Of a stretch of 64,000 nucleotides of DNA, positions 9,901 to 19,256 are shown in pieces. The position numbers were made by a program, and so were the translations under genes. The stretch comes from an uncultured Aquimarina sp. (GTDB lineage: Bacteria; Bacteroidota; Bacteroidia; Flavobacteriales; Flavobacteriaceae): the NCBI GenBank assembly GCA_947496555.1, contig CANMDH010000024.1, positions 20,597 to 84,596 on the forward strand. The letters are read 5' to 3'. The notes beneath the pieces are model-generated. The model was not told the DNA's origin. It saw only the letters and a program-made list of their open reading frames with translations, and did not search any database. Each line of letters begins with the position of its first letter. Within the stretch, counting starts at the first letter, position 1.

Positions 9901-10090
9901 GCACCTCTCTCAAAACTTCTTGTTGATGCAAAAAAATCTCTTCTGGATCATGTTCTACCCATCCAGATCTAGGGTAGTGTTGGGTTAGTTCTTTTTGCGA
10001 AATACCACAAATCTCTCCTTGATTGTTAAAAATAATAGCCCTAGTACTTGTCGTCCCCTGATCGAATGCGATAATATATTTCTTGGTCAT
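6911..10090 (-). CDS. fused glycerol kinase - FAD-dependent glycerol-3-phosphate dehydrogenase
   Basis: A single open frame of 1059 residues encodes two consecutive enzymes of glycerol catabolism. Residues 1-496 are a complete GlpK: the FGGY-kinase start FDQGTTSTRAIIF, VGGASVQWLRD, and YVVPAFAGLGAPHWD. A linker of about 25 residues leads to GlpD: the dinucleotide-binding motif YDLVIIGGGVTGAGIALD from residue 525, KSTKLIHGGLRYL, and a DAO C-terminal domain. Glycerol would be phosphorylated to glycerol-3-phosphate and oxidised to dihydroxyacetone phosphate, with electrons going to quinone. The two are normally separate genes. Met497 could act as an internal start for GlpD alone. No glpF lies beside it. 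A LacI-like operator lies 143-170 bases upstream. Confidence 0.92.
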   Translation of the reverse strand: MTKKYIIAFDQGTTSTRAIIFNNQGEICGISQKELTQHYPRSGWVEHDPEEIFLHQQEVLREVLKKGNIAVEDIAGIGITNQRETTVVWDKNTGKPIYNAIVWLDKRTTKICEHLKSIGLSEYVSKNTGLVIDSYFSGTKLKWILDNVEGAREKASKGELLFGTIDTWLIWKFTNGTKHLTDHSNASRTMLYNIKDLKWDDKLLEAMDVPKTVLPEVQYSSSDFGSIKYEGHDIPIYGVAGDQQASLFGQGGYKSGIAKNTYGTGCFMLLNTGKKPYESKNGLLTTLCCSLPDDNIKYALEGSIFVGGASVQWLRDKLQIIDKASETEAICKSTKTSEDLYVVPAFAGLGAPHWDMEAKGAIYGLTLDSGKNEIIKATIEALAYQTRDVLEAMIEDSGKQMKELKVDGGASANNYLMQFQSDILNVSVDRPKMLEVTAMGAAFLAGIKAGVWTKKDISKIRAVDTIFKPEITEHERSRKYTGWQQAVARTKTVNKNMLAVKEEGPIRFSVLDRETQLARAQNEKYDLVIIGGGVTGAGIALDASSRGLKVCLIEKNDFASGTSNKSTKLIHGGLRYLKQMEIGLVKESGSERATVHKLAPHLVVPEKMLLPLIEGGTYGKFMASVGLKVYDFLANVEGDDKRKMLSIEETLTKEPLLSKEGLTGGGYYAEYRTDDARLTVELLKKAASFGANSINYCEMTSFNYDEDGKIKSLQCLDHNTKKVFTVKSRNFVSAAGPWVDLLREKDHSMNNKHLHLTKGVHLVFSRERFPLTQSIYFDVPDGRMIFAIPRGRATYVGTTDTNYNANLNRVVATQDDAAYLLKAVNHMFPGVHLKEEDIESNWAGLRPLIHEDGKDPSELSRKDEIFISKTGLISIAGGKLTGYRKMAQRVIDTVLKTMSSKRRDSFSRSHTQQIQLTSNPLTGSKEVAVYMGQITQRLKDLKIEDPYYGWYLVSTYGKQSDIIIDKVNYFLNDAIEERLIRAELWYGVHHEMVNSLADFFVRRTGRLYFDISSVHSYRSIIEEDLIKYLKWDEAQLKLENQYLDLLLQDAATYYEKEFN

Positions 10091-10232
10091 ATCTATATGT
10101 TTGCCACCAACTCAAAAAAAATGAAATTCGTATAAAAACTGCAAAAAAGCAGGTTATAACTCAAAGAAAGTGATGATTGCATACAAATATCCAAAGTATC
10201 TATACAATAGAAAAGATAATCCCTAATAAAAT

Positions 10233-10260
10233 AAAATGTAACCGTTTGTATTATTTTTTA
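10233..10260. promoter_or_regulatory. LacI-type operator candidate upstream of the glpK-glpD fusion
   Basis: The sequence TGTAACCGTTTGTATTATT here matches the one upstream of the lacI gene at 30070 at all but one position, extended by AAAA on the left. The centre (TGTAAnCGTTTGTA) resembles the CG-centred palindrome bound by LacI-family proteins. Direct binding is an inference. Confidence 0.55.
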
Positions 10261-10344
10261 TCCATAACATGCCACATTTTGTTGGATTTTTTCCAAGGAA
10301 AACACGAATAACTTAAAACTTATTTGTTGAGATTTAGCCGTTTA

Positions 10345-11241
10345 CTACTCATTTTTAATAGGAAGAAATACTTCTGCTTTCCATTGCAGTTCATTACCAT
10401 CTTGCATAGGATTATTATAAAAAAATTCGAGCGGCTTTTTTTCTAATACCATGTTGTTTGCTCTCGCATATTCTAACAACACAAACCACGCTTCGTGACT
10501 ATTTCTATAATTGCCGTAGAAGGTTGCTTTTAATGCTTTTTGAACTTCAATCTTTTGATACTTTATTAATGAATCAACCGGAAGCGTATCTTTATGAGTT
10601 ATCGGAACACCAAAATCCATTTGAACCATATCCGTATCAATGTCCCAATGCTCTATTTTGACAAAAGGATATCCTTTTATTTCGATCCCGTTTGCAATTA
10701 ACTTTGGGTACAAATAGCTATTTTGCGACATCATTTCTTGAGCTTTTCTATTTCGTTTGATTTTTGAAGAAACCAACAGAACATCCATAGAAGGTATTTC
10801 GGTCTCACCATCTACTATAATTTTAAAAGTATTAGAATATCTTCTAAGTGTTTCTCTAAACTTTATAAGATCCTCTTTTATTAATTTTATCTGAGAAGAT
10901 GATCCGGTTATTACTTGTAATCTATTTTTTATCGAATGATCTTTTGAAATTATTCCTACTTTAATTTTGGTAACAGTATCATTAACACTTTCAAATTTCC
11001 AATCTAAAAACACCTTTTGGTTATCAAAGATTACTTCTTGCTTTATATCAATGTCTGAAAAGTCAAAGCTTTCATTCGCTAGTTTATCAGCATTCGATGT
11101 TATGTTTTTTACCTGGTGATATACTCCAATGGGAGCCATATTAGCTCTAAAATTAATCTCATAATCATACTTTTTGATGAATAAATACCAAATGGTTGTA
11201 ATAAAAAGAATGATTAAAACGCCAATTACTACTTTCTTCAT
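10345..11241 (-). CDS. membrane-anchored GyrI-like/AraC effector-binding domain protein
   Basis: A 298-residue protein with one N-terminal membrane anchor (VVIGVLIILFITTIWYLFI). The N-terminal half (to about 160) looks like an SRPBCC-type fold often fused to these proteins; the C-terminal half has features of the GyrI-like small-molecule-binding domain (MVQMDFGVPI, a repeated HEAWFVLLEYA helix, then FYNNPMQDG and ending KAEVFLPI). It has no DNA-binding domain. It follows the haloperoxidase-like gene by 30 bases and is probably the last gene of the susC operon. Ligand unknown; it may sense or hold a product of the operon (inference). Confidence 0.65.
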   Translation of the reverse strand: MKKVVIGVLIILFITTIWYLFIKKYDYEINFRANMAPIGVYHQVKNITSNADKLANESFDFSDIDIKQEVIFDNQKVFLDWKFESVNDTVTKIKVGIISKDHSIKNRLQVITGSSSQIKLIKEDLIKFRETLRRYSNTFKIIVDGETEIPSMDVLLVSSKIKRNRKAQEMMSQNSYLYPKLIANGIEIKGYPFVKIEHWDIDTDMVQMDFGVPITHKDTLPVDSLIKYQKIEVQKALKATFYGNYRNSHEAWFVLLEYARANNMVLEKKPLEFFYNNPMQDGNELQWKAEVFLPIKNE

Positions 11242-11271
11242 TAGATTATTACTTGCTAAATGGGTTTTTAA

Positions 11272-12672
11272 TTATTTAACTGACATTTGAAGTTGATTTA
11301 GAACAAATTTCCCTAATTCACGTCCTTGTTCTAGACCCAAATCTATTGCCGCGCGATAATGAATCCCTCCGTACAATCTACTAATCGCCGCTTCGTCTGC
11401 TGCTTGATTGAAAGATGTAAAAGAACGTATTGGCAATCCATATTTTAATTCGGTATCATCATTAAATGCAAAATTATCTCCAAAAATTTCAGTAAGAACG
11501 GTAGATGCCGCACCAGATACTACAGAATGTCCACTGGTATACTCGGGAAAAGGGGGAGTTTGCAAAACTGGTTCCCAGTTTTCATCGATATGTTGATTGA
11601 TCAGTGTTTCAGGTCGAATAAGATTACTCCTGTATTTTTCATCCCAACAGCTTATAAATGCATCAGCAATAGCAATAGAAGTTTTGGTATAAGCATATAC
11701 GGTTTTAGCAAAATCTGCTTCGGTTTTTTTGCTTGCTATTTTACAAATCCCAATCCAGTGTGCTCCCGGAGTTATCTTTTTGGTAGCAAACATCAAATGT
11801 CCTTTATGAGTAGACACATAGGGGTTACAATCCCAAAACTGTGCTATTTCTAATTTTTCTGATTTTTCTCCTTCTTTCTTTATTTCTACACCAACTTCAT
11901 AGGTTTCTGTAAGTTCTTTATAGAACGGAGAATCTTTTTCTAACGAAAAATCAGGATGTTTTGATGGTGTAAATTGTGAAGCAGAATCTATAATCGATGG
12001 TCTGATCTCTCGCCAATGGGGCTCGATACCATCCATATAATCTGGAGGAGTCGGTTGCCAACGAGCCGGATCTTCTGTATTCACAGAAAACTTGGGCATT
12101 GTACGAGTTTGAGCGTAATTATCGGTTGCCAACCAATCTTTCATATGCTTTGCTACCAACAATCCATAATTCTTAGAATCGTTAAAGCTCTCTTGATTGA
12201 TCTTTTCCCAAGAACGATATAGGCTATCTCTATAGCTTTCTACTTTATCTTCAGAAAAAACAAGCTCTTTACCAACTTCTAAATACGCTACCAAAGCGGC
12301 AACTTCAAAATTCACACTTTTTGTAGTATCTACGGCAGGAATAGGTGTGAGCCCATGTAATTGACCTGCTAATGTATGGTATGCTGCATTACCTTTACAA
12401 ATTACCTCATAGGCTGTAATATTGGGATAATTATAAATTCTACTCGCAACAGGAGGAGAAAATATATCATGAACCATCACCTCTGTAATTTTATCCACAG
12501 CTTGATGATAATTGTCCTGTGTAATTTCTATCGTCGCCTTTTCTTTTTTACATGAAGCTAGCACTACGAATAACAGGAAAAAGTATAATAACACTTTCAA
12601 TCCTGAGGATTCCCTCTTCAAAGAGAGGATATCTATTTTATTTATTGAGTTCATAAATTTCAATTTTTCCAT
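11272..12672 (-). CDS. vanadium haloperoxidase/PAP2-like lipoprotein
   Basis: A 466-residue lipoprotein (lipobox VLASC near residue 41). It keeps the vanadate/phosphate-binding set shared by vanadium haloperoxidases and PAP2 phosphatases: K346 to RP353-354, TSGH at 379-382, and SRLYGGIHYR with Arg432 and His438. The length and the spacing fit the bacterial haloperoxidase-like class rather than small PAP2 enzymes, but activity (halide oxidation or phosphatase) cannot be told. The start at 12672 overlaps the end of the upstream FG-GAP gene by 35 bases; an ATG at 12654 is an alternative. It is part of the susC-led operon. Confidence 0.8.
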   Translation of the reverse strand: MEKLKFMNSINKIDILSLKRESSGLKVLLYFFLLFVVLASCKKEKATIEITQDNYHQAVDKITEVMVHDIFSPPVASRIYNYPNITAYEVICKGNAAYHTLAGQLHGLTPIPAVDTTKSVNFEVAALVAYLEVGKELVFSEDKVESYRDSLYRSWEKINQESFNDSKNYGLLVAKHMKDWLATDNYAQTRTMPKFSVNTEDPARWQPTPPDYMDGIEPHWREIRPSIIDSASQFTPSKHPDFSLEKDSPFYKELTETYEVGVEIKKEGEKSEKLEIAQFWDCNPYVSTHKGHLMFATKKITPGAHWIGICKIASKKTEADFAKTVYAYTKTSIAIADAFISCWDEKYRSNLIRPETLINQHIDENWEPVLQTPPFPEYTSGHSVVSGAASTVLTEIFGDNFAFNDDTELKYGLPIRSFTSFNQAADEAAISRLYGGIHYRAAIDLGLEQGRELGKFVLNQLQMSVK

Positions 12673-15600
12673 TGTTTATAGTAATCAATAGATACTCCTT
12701 ATTATCAAAATTAATAATATTTAGCCCTCTTACAGACTTTTGAGTAAGGTTAACATTTAATTTATTGGCATTAATAATTGTTTTGTCATTTCGAAGTACA
12801 GCCCCTGCAAAACCATCAAATCGACCATGATAGGGTATGACTCCAAAATAATTCCCTCCCAGGAATACTTCTTTGTTACCATCTTTATCAAAATCATACT
12901 TCAGCATTTTGGTGATTGGAGCTACTTGAAGACCGTCTTTGAACGGAACAAAAGTAAAAGTACCATTTTCATTTTTTAAATATCCCGAAGCCATTTGATG
13001 TACCTCAAACAGGGTTGCTTTATCCAAGGAATTTTTATCAAAAACCTCTGCTACAGTTTTACCTGCAAATGATGTATAGTTTGTGAATTTTTTACGAAGA
13101 AAATTTAGCTGCCCAGACAATTCATCTAGCCCCAAAATTGTATGATATTTTCCTTCTTTTGCAATAGCAATTATCGTTTCTTTTTTTTGGTTATTATCAA
13201 AATCCGAATAATACATTCTAACAGGAAAATCCTCTGACGCCTTAAATTTGGTATTCAAACCAAAGTTTCCGAGCAGATAATCCATATCACCATCTTGATC
13301 GATATCAAATTCCTGAATTGTTTGCCACAAGCCATTAAGTTTTCCCTTAGAAACTTTACCAGATACATCAACAAGATTTCCACTTTCATTCTTAAAAAAA
13401 TGTGGTGACATCCATTCACCTATTACAATCAAATCTTTTATTCCATCAGCATCAAAATCACTCCAAACGGCATCGGTTACCATCCCTACTTTTTGGAGAG
13501 CTTCATTTTGTTTTATACTAAAATTTCCTTTGTTATTTACTAATAGGTATGAATTCGGAATTTGCCCAAAATCATTAGAAACCACATATCCTCCTATAAA
13601 CAAATCCAGATCTCCATCTTGATCTACATCGTTAGATTTAATAACTGATTCATGTTCAAAAAGTTTAGGAAATTGGCCTTTGATCAATCCCTGATCCGAA
13701 TTTAGATATAATCGATCCACCAGTTCTGTTGAATTTCCAAAAAATTCTCCTCCCGAAGAAGCAATTAATAGATCATTTTTACCATCCTGATTAAGGTCTT
13801 CAATAATTGCAGTGATGTCTTCTTTACGAATATCTGCCTTAATCACAGCTATATCTTGTTCTTGAAAACCAGCTAATGTCTGAAAAAACATTTTGGAAGC
13901 TTCATTTTTTGAACTTCCAAAGAAAATATCATCGTTACCATCTCCATTAAGATCTCCAACGGCTATAGCAGGTCCCTTATCTGAAATTTTATATGGAATT
14001 AATTTTTGTCTATTAAAATCTGTATAATTATTCTCTTTATGCACATAATCAAGCCCCGGTAGGCTATCAACTTGCTTAAACCACCCTCTTGATTCGGGAA
14101 ACAGTTTATTATAATCCACCTTTTTTCTTTTGTGCAGTAGTTTAACCGTAAGTGTTTGATTTGTTTTGACATTTTCTGCCGTTTGCACTGTATTATCGGG
14201 CCAAATAATCTTAAGCGAATCTATCGTTTTGACCTTACCATACCCAAAATGAATCATTGCTTCTGAAGATGATTGAAATCCCTTGGAAACAAATAATTGT
14301 TTATACTGTGGTATTCTGTTATGATATGATATTACCTTGGTTCCTATCCCAAAAGGGTTTTTATCTTTATATGCGAACTTCAATTTTAAATAGTTTGAAG
14401 TTGTATTGGTTTTATTTCTATAAAAAATGGCGTGATCATTTATTGTATTGGTTACAATATCTATATCTCCGTCATTATCAAAATCTGCGTAAGCACTTCC
14501 GGTAGATACATTGGTATCTTCTGGCATCCAGGTCGAAGATCGATTTGTGAACTGAATCCCTGTTTTTCCTTGAAACATATAATTTTGAACCCTTCCTGAT
14601 GGCATGATATCCAACGCTTCCTGATCTACCAATTTGGTTTTGGTTAACTGTTTCTGGATTTTTTCATTTGAAATAAATTTGATATAGTCCAAGTCATTAG
14701 GTCTCTTTGGTATGCCGTTAGAAATGAATACATCCTGTTCTCCATCCTGATCATAATCTGCAAATAAAGCACTCCAGCTCCAATCTGTAGATGCTATATC
14801 GCTAAGCAATGCCGTTTCTGTAAAATAGTTCCCTTCCTGGTTTATCTGAAGCATATTTCTGGCATATTGATAATGATACCCTAATCTGTTAATACGCATG
14901 GTTAGCATATCTACTGTTTCGTCTCCAGCTGATGCCTTGAGTACCTTTTCATCTTCTGGGGTCATGTCCAGGGTGAGAATGTCGGGATACCCATCGTGAT
15001 TAATATCAGAAACGTCACTACCCATAGAAAAGCGACTTGTATGTCCAAATTTTTTCTTCAATTGTTCGCTAAAGGTTCCGTTTCCGTTATTGATATAGTA
15101 ATAATCATCTTCATGAAAGTCGTTGCTTACGTAAATGTCGGTGAACCCATCATTATTAAAATCGGCGGTAGCTACTCCTAAGCCATACCCGTTACCTCCT
15201 CCAAAAATGCCAGCTTGCTCACTTACATCGGTAAATTTTTCACCATCATTACGCAGTAATTTATCTCCACTCTGGTCACTTCTTATATTACGTAAAGAAG
15301 CTTTTCCGAAGGAATTTTGAGTATGAACAGCATGATTTAAAAGATACATATCCAAATCCCCATCATTATCATAATCAAAAAAGCTTGCCGAAGTGGTATA
15401 ATTCTGAAAGTCTAATCCGTATTGTGCAGCTTGTTCAGTAAATGTTCCATTTCCATTATTGATAAATAACTCATTAGCGCCCTTCAACCCTTGAAGCCCA
15501 ACCACTGCACATACATAAATATCCAGAAATCCATCACCATTTATATCGGCCATTACGGTTCCGGTATTCCAATCAGAATTACCCGACACGCCGGCTTTTT

Positions 15601-15907
15601 GGGTAATATCTTCAAACTCAAAGTTTCCTTTATTAAGGTAGAGCTTATTTTTTCCTTGATTTGAAGTAAAAAACACATCTACCAGGTCATCATTATTGAT
15701 ATCTCCAACTGCAACTCCGGCTCCGTTATAGAAATATAGATAATCCAAAATATTTAAATCCTCGGTTGGAGTCAGGGTATTTTGAAAAGTAACTTTAGTA
15801 ATTTCCGAAGGCACTTTCTCGAATACTTCTTCTTGCTGTGATTTTTGTCTATCACAACTTTGTAAGAAGATCAATCCAAAGATGAGTATGATTATATTTT
15901 TGGTCAT
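12638..15907 (-). CDS. FG-GAP/VCBS-repeat lipoprotein with ASPIC/UnbV domain, copy 3
   Basis: A 1089-residue surface lipoprotein (lipobox FLQSC). Its two halves are beta-propeller-like blocks built from FG-GAP/VCBS repeats, each with a calcium-binding-type loop such as DINNDDLVDVFF or DFDNDGDIDIVT. Between them, near residues 502-589, lies an ASPIC/UnbV segment (FGIGTKVISYHN to IHFGYG and SLKIIWPDNTVQT). It is the third of three tandem paralogues behind susD, 24 bases after copy 2, and overlaps the haloperoxidase-like gene. No catalytic site was seen. Proteins placed after susD commonly bind glycans at the surface; this role here is inferred. Confidence 0.85.
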   Translation of the reverse strand: MTKNIIILIFGLIFLQSCDRQKSQQEEVFEKVPSEITKVTFQNTLTPTEDLNILDYLYFYNGAGVAVGDINNDDLVDVFFTSNQGKNKLYLNKGNFEFEDITQKAGVSGNSDWNTGTVMADINGDGFLDIYVCAVVGLQGLKGANELFINNGNGTFTEQAAQYGLDFQNYTTSASFFDYDNDGDLDMYLLNHAVHTQNSFGKASLRNIRSDQSGDKLLRNDGEKFTDVSEQAGIFGGGNGYGLGVATADFNNDGFTDIYVSNDFHEDDYYYINNGNGTFSEQLKKKFGHTSRFSMGSDVSDINHDGYPDILTLDMTPEDEKVLKASAGDETVDMLTMRINRLGYHYQYARNMLQINQEGNYFTETALLSDIASTDWSWSALFADYDQDGEQDVFISNGIPKRPNDLDYIKFISNEKIQKQLTKTKLVDQEALDIMPSGRVQNYMFQGKTGIQFTNRSSTWMPEDTNVSTGSAYADFDNDGDIDIVTNTINDHAIFYRNKTNTTSNYLKLKFAYKDKNPFGIGTKVISYHNRIPQYKQLFVSKGFQSSSEAMIHFGYGKVKTIDSLKIIWPDNTVQTAENVKTNQTLTVKLLHKRKKVDYNKLFPESRGWFKQVDSLPGLDYVHKENNYTDFNRQKLIPYKISDKGPAIAVGDLNGDGNDDIFFGSSKNEASKMFFQTLAGFQEQDIAVIKADIRKEDITAIIEDLNQDGKNDLLIASSGGEFFGNSTELVDRLYLNSDQGLIKGQFPKLFEHESVIKSNDVDQDGDLDLFIGGYVVSNDFGQIPNSYLLVNNKGNFSIKQNEALQKVGMVTDAVWSDFDADGIKDLIVIGEWMSPHFFKNESGNLVDVSGKVSKGKLNGLWQTIQEFDIDQDGDMDYLLGNFGLNTKFKASEDFPVRMYYSDFDNNQKKETIIAIAKEGKYHTILGLDELSGQLNFLRKKFTNYTSFAGKTVAEVFDKNSLDKATLFEVHQMASGYLKNENGTFTFVPFKDGLQVAPITKMLKYDFDKDGNKEVFLGGNYFGVIPYHGRFDGFAGAVLRNDKTIINANKLNVNLTQKSVRGLNIINFDNKEYLLITINNGKIEIYELNK

Positions 15908-15931
15908 TGGTTGTTGTGTGCTATTCAGAAA

Positions 15932-18900
15932 CTAATTCTTCAACTTAAAAATCTTAGGAGCATTGTTATTAATACCTGCAATCAGATACTTTTCTCCAGA
16001 TTTATTTTTGATCCAGTGCATAGCCCTTACCTCATCCTGAACAAGAAATCCAGAAGATTTTTGATTAATATAATCTCCTTTCTGATCGCTTAACAAAATA
16101 GTCCCTCTGTTTGCGTCCAATCTTGAGAATTGAGGTTTGAAGTTGTAATTATTCCCAGCTAATATCAGGTCTAAAATTCCATCGTTATTAAGATCTTCGG
16201 TCTCTATATCACAAATACACGATAGCTGCGCTTGCTGCGGAAGTTCTTTCACTTCAAAATCTCCTTTTCCATCATTATATGCTACTAAACTTGCGAAGTT
16301 ATTTGCACTCTTGATTATCGTATTTTTTAACACTTCTTCAGAAAATAGTTCATCAATAGACTTAGTTGCATATTCGGTGTATTTAAGATTTTGCTTTTTC
16401 AAAGAATTGATTTGACCTGTGATTTCATTTTTTAGATGTATTGGAACATCCTTTCCTTTAATATTTTGTGTTATAATCTGCTCTATTGTACCATTGTTAT
16501 CAAAATCATTGATATACACTTTAACCAGAGCATCTGCACTTGCATTATACATGGCATTTAACCCTCGATTTCCTAATACCAGATCTACATCTCCATCCTG
16601 GTCCAGATCTTTTGCTTCTACCGTATTAAACCAACCAGAATAATTATCCAGGTTAGTAGACAGTGTAGTAAATCCTTCTGAGGTATTCTTAAATATTTTG
16701 GGCGCCATCCATTCTCCCACGATGATCAAATCTTTTTTACCATCTGCATCAATATCCTGCCAGGTAGCATCTGTGACCATACCCACCTCACTTATTCCTG
16801 AAGCTTTTGTTTTGGTAACATCTTTAAAATTACCTTTTCCATCATTTTCCATAAGAAAGCTTTCAGGAGTAACGCCAAATGTACCAACTATGCCTTGGCT
16901 ACCAACAAAAATATCTACATCGCCATCCTGATCATAATCGTGTGCTGCCAGTACCGAAATATTAGTATTTGTAGGTTTTATGATATTTCCTCTAGAAAAA
17001 TTACCTCTTCCATCGTTTGCATAATATCTAACCCCTGTTCTTGCACCTTTAAAATTACCTCCTGAGCCAATAATCAGATCCAGGTCCTGATCTCCATCTA
17101 TATCCTCAAAAATAGCCACAACATCCTCAAAAATCTCTTCGGTTTCGAATGACGTTGGTTTTAGTTTTCCGTTTTTGGTTTGTAAATAAAGTTTACCAGG
17201 TTGTTTATATGCTCCACCTATAAAAACATCATCATTTCCATCATTATTAACATCTCCAACAGCCAAGGCAGGACCTTCTTTGGATTGCATTTTATAAATT
17301 AACCCTTCATAATCAAAGTCTACATATGGGTCCTCTTTATGAGCAGGTATTTCATGTTCAACAGCTTCAAAATATTTTTTATTGGTGATTACGTTCGCCC
17401 GATACTCGACTGTAGCATCTTTTTGATCTAAGGTGATCAAGGAATTTAGTTTAATATCTTTGACAGTAGTTATTTTTCTATTTGGAAATATAACTCGCAT
17501 AGAATCTATAACCTTGGTTTTACCCAACCCAATAGTCATTACATACTCGATAGATGATTGAAAACCTCTTGAGGGTATTAACTCTTGTCTCAGAATCTGA
17601 TCTTCAAAAAACACTTCAACAATACTACCAATCCCAAATGTATTTTTATCAGCTCCTTTTAGTTTAACTTTCAAGTAGTTATTCTGTTCTTTTTCGCTAT
17701 TATTCTGATAAATTGAAACTGGCATATTAAAATTATTCACAATCAGATCCAGATCTCCATCGTTATCCAGATCTCCATAGGCTGATCCATTTGAAAAAGT
17801 AGGTTCATCGAATCCCCAATCTTTGGTTGCATTTGAAAAGGTAAGATCTTTATTATTTTTAAATGCATAATTAGGGATAGGTGTAGACGGCATTTTGCTA
17901 ATTATTGAATCTACTTCTTCTTTTTTACCTGTGAGTACCATATTTTGGATAATATCATTGGCAAAAAAGTTCATAAAATCCTGATTAGTTAGATCATGAT
18001 AAATACCATTGCTTACGTAAATGTCACGATAGCCATCATTATCCATATCAAACAGTAAGGCTCCCCAGCTCCAGTCTGTTTTTGCCACACCACTGTAAAA
18101 GGCAATTTCAGAAAAGGAATTATCACCATTATTAAGCTGCAGTGAATTTTGCATATACTGGTTATAAAAATCTCTACTTTTTTTCAACTTATATACATCA
18201 TAACTTTCAAAAGAGCTAGTTTCTTTAAGTCGTCTATCATCTTCGGGTAACATATCGGTTACAAAAATCTCTGGATAGCCATCGTTGTTTATATCTGCCA
18301 TATCAGCACCCATAGATGAGATGCTTAAATGCTGCATCCAGTCTTTTATTTCTTCAGAAAAAGTACCATCACCTTTATTGATGTATAAATAATCTCGTTC
18401 ATAAAAATCATTAGATACATAAATATCTGGAAGTAAATCTTTATTAACATCTCCAATGGTAACTCCTAATCCAAAACCGATGAGGCTACCATATATTCCT
18501 GCTGACTCACTTACATCGGTAAAAATACCGTTATCATTTCTGAGCAATTTATCCCCTCCTCCTTTTAAAACCTCTGGGATATTCCAATCTTTGGCTCTAA
18601 GATTTCGTTTGTTTACATACCCAAGGCTACTTACCGGTATAAAGCTATTGTTAAGAAGATATACATCGAGATCCCCATCTTGATCATAATCAAAAAAAGC
18701 TGCATGAGTAGTAAACCCATTATCGGCCAAGTTATATTCGGCTGCTTTTTCTGTAAAGGTTATGGTTCCTGAGCTTGTCGAAGGGCCATTATTAACAAAT
18801 AATTCGTTTTTTTGATCATCTCCTTTTACATTTCCTGCATTACAGACATAAATATCTAGCAATCCATCTGCATTAATATCGACCATAACCACACCTGTAG

Positions 18901-19255
18901 ACCAAGCATTTTTACCGATAGTTTTTGAGGAAATAGAAATATCTTCGAACTGGAAATCTCCTTTATTGAGGTATAGTTTATTTTCTTTTCGGTTTGCGGT
19001 AAGATATACATCTGGCAAACCATCATTATTGATATCACCAATGGCAACCCCTCCGCCATTATAAAAATTTCTATACGTAAAGATGTTAAAGTCTTTCGTA
19101 TTATGTACTTGATTTATAAAATCAATATGTGTTACCTCTGCAGACAGTTTGGTAAACAATGTATTCTTTTGTTCTGTATTTTCTTCTTTTGGTTGTTTCT
19201 TATTACAAGAACTTAAAAGCATTAAAAAAAGACAACTATATATTAGCTTATTCAT
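15932..19255 (-). CDS. FG-GAP/VCBS-repeat lipoprotein with ASPIC/UnbV domain, copy 2
   Basis: A 1107-residue lipoprotein (lipobox LLSSC) with the same plan as its neighbours: N-terminal FG-GAP repeats (VAIGDINNDGLPDVYL, LDNDGDLDLIV), an ASPIC/UnbV segment near residues 525-611 (FGIGSIVEVFFED, IGLGKTKVIDSMRVIFP), then a second set of repeats to the C-terminus. A distinctive Ser-Gly-rich stretch (GPSTSSGTIT) sits in an early loop. The start codon lies one base after the stop of copy 1, so the two are translationally linked. The three copies differ throughout, which suggests old duplications and distinct ligands rather than recent copying (inference). Confidence 0.85.
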   Translation of the reverse strand: MNKLIYSCLFLMLLSSCNKKQPKEENTEQKNTLFTKLSAEVTHIDFINQVHNTKDFNIFTYRNFYNGGGVAIGDINNDGLPDVYLTANRKENKLYLNKGDFQFEDISISSKTIGKNAWSTGVVMVDINADGLLDIYVCNAGNVKGDDQKNELFVNNGPSTSSGTITFTEKAAEYNLADNGFTTHAAFFDYDQDGDLDVYLLNNSFIPVSSLGYVNKRNLRAKDWNIPEVLKGGGDKLLRNDNGIFTDVSESAGIYGSLIGFGLGVTIGDVNKDLLPDIYVSNDFYERDYLYINKGDGTFSEEIKDWMQHLSISSMGADMADINNDGYPEIFVTDMLPEDDRRLKETSSFESYDVYKLKKSRDFYNQYMQNSLQLNNGDNSFSEIAFYSGVAKTDWSWGALLFDMDNDGYRDIYVSNGIYHDLTNQDFMNFFANDIIQNMVLTGKKEEVDSIISKMPSTPIPNYAFKNNKDLTFSNATKDWGFDEPTFSNGSAYGDLDNDGDLDLIVNNFNMPVSIYQNNSEKEQNNYLKVKLKGADKNTFGIGSIVEVFFEDQILRQELIPSRGFQSSIEYVMTIGLGKTKVIDSMRVIFPNRKITTVKDIKLNSLITLDQKDATVEYRANVITNKKYFEAVEHEIPAHKEDPYVDFDYEGLIYKMQSKEGPALAVGDVNNDGNDDVFIGGAYKQPGKLYLQTKNGKLKPTSFETEEIFEDVVAIFEDIDGDQDLDLIIGSGGNFKGARTGVRYYANDGRGNFSRGNIIKPTNTNISVLAAHDYDQDGDVDIFVGSQGIVGTFGVTPESFLMENDGKGNFKDVTKTKASGISEVGMVTDATWQDIDADGKKDLIIVGEWMAPKIFKNTSEGFTTLSTNLDNYSGWFNTVEAKDLDQDGDVDLVLGNRGLNAMYNASADALVKVYINDFDNNGTIEQIITQNIKGKDVPIHLKNEITGQINSLKKQNLKYTEYATKSIDELFSEEVLKNTIIKSANNFASLVAYNDGKGDFEVKELPQQAQLSCICDIETEDLNNDGILDLILAGNNYNFKPQFSRLDANRGTILLSDQKGDYINQKSSGFLVQDEVRAMHWIKNKSGEKYLIAGINNNAPKIFKLKN

Positions 19256-19256
19256 G

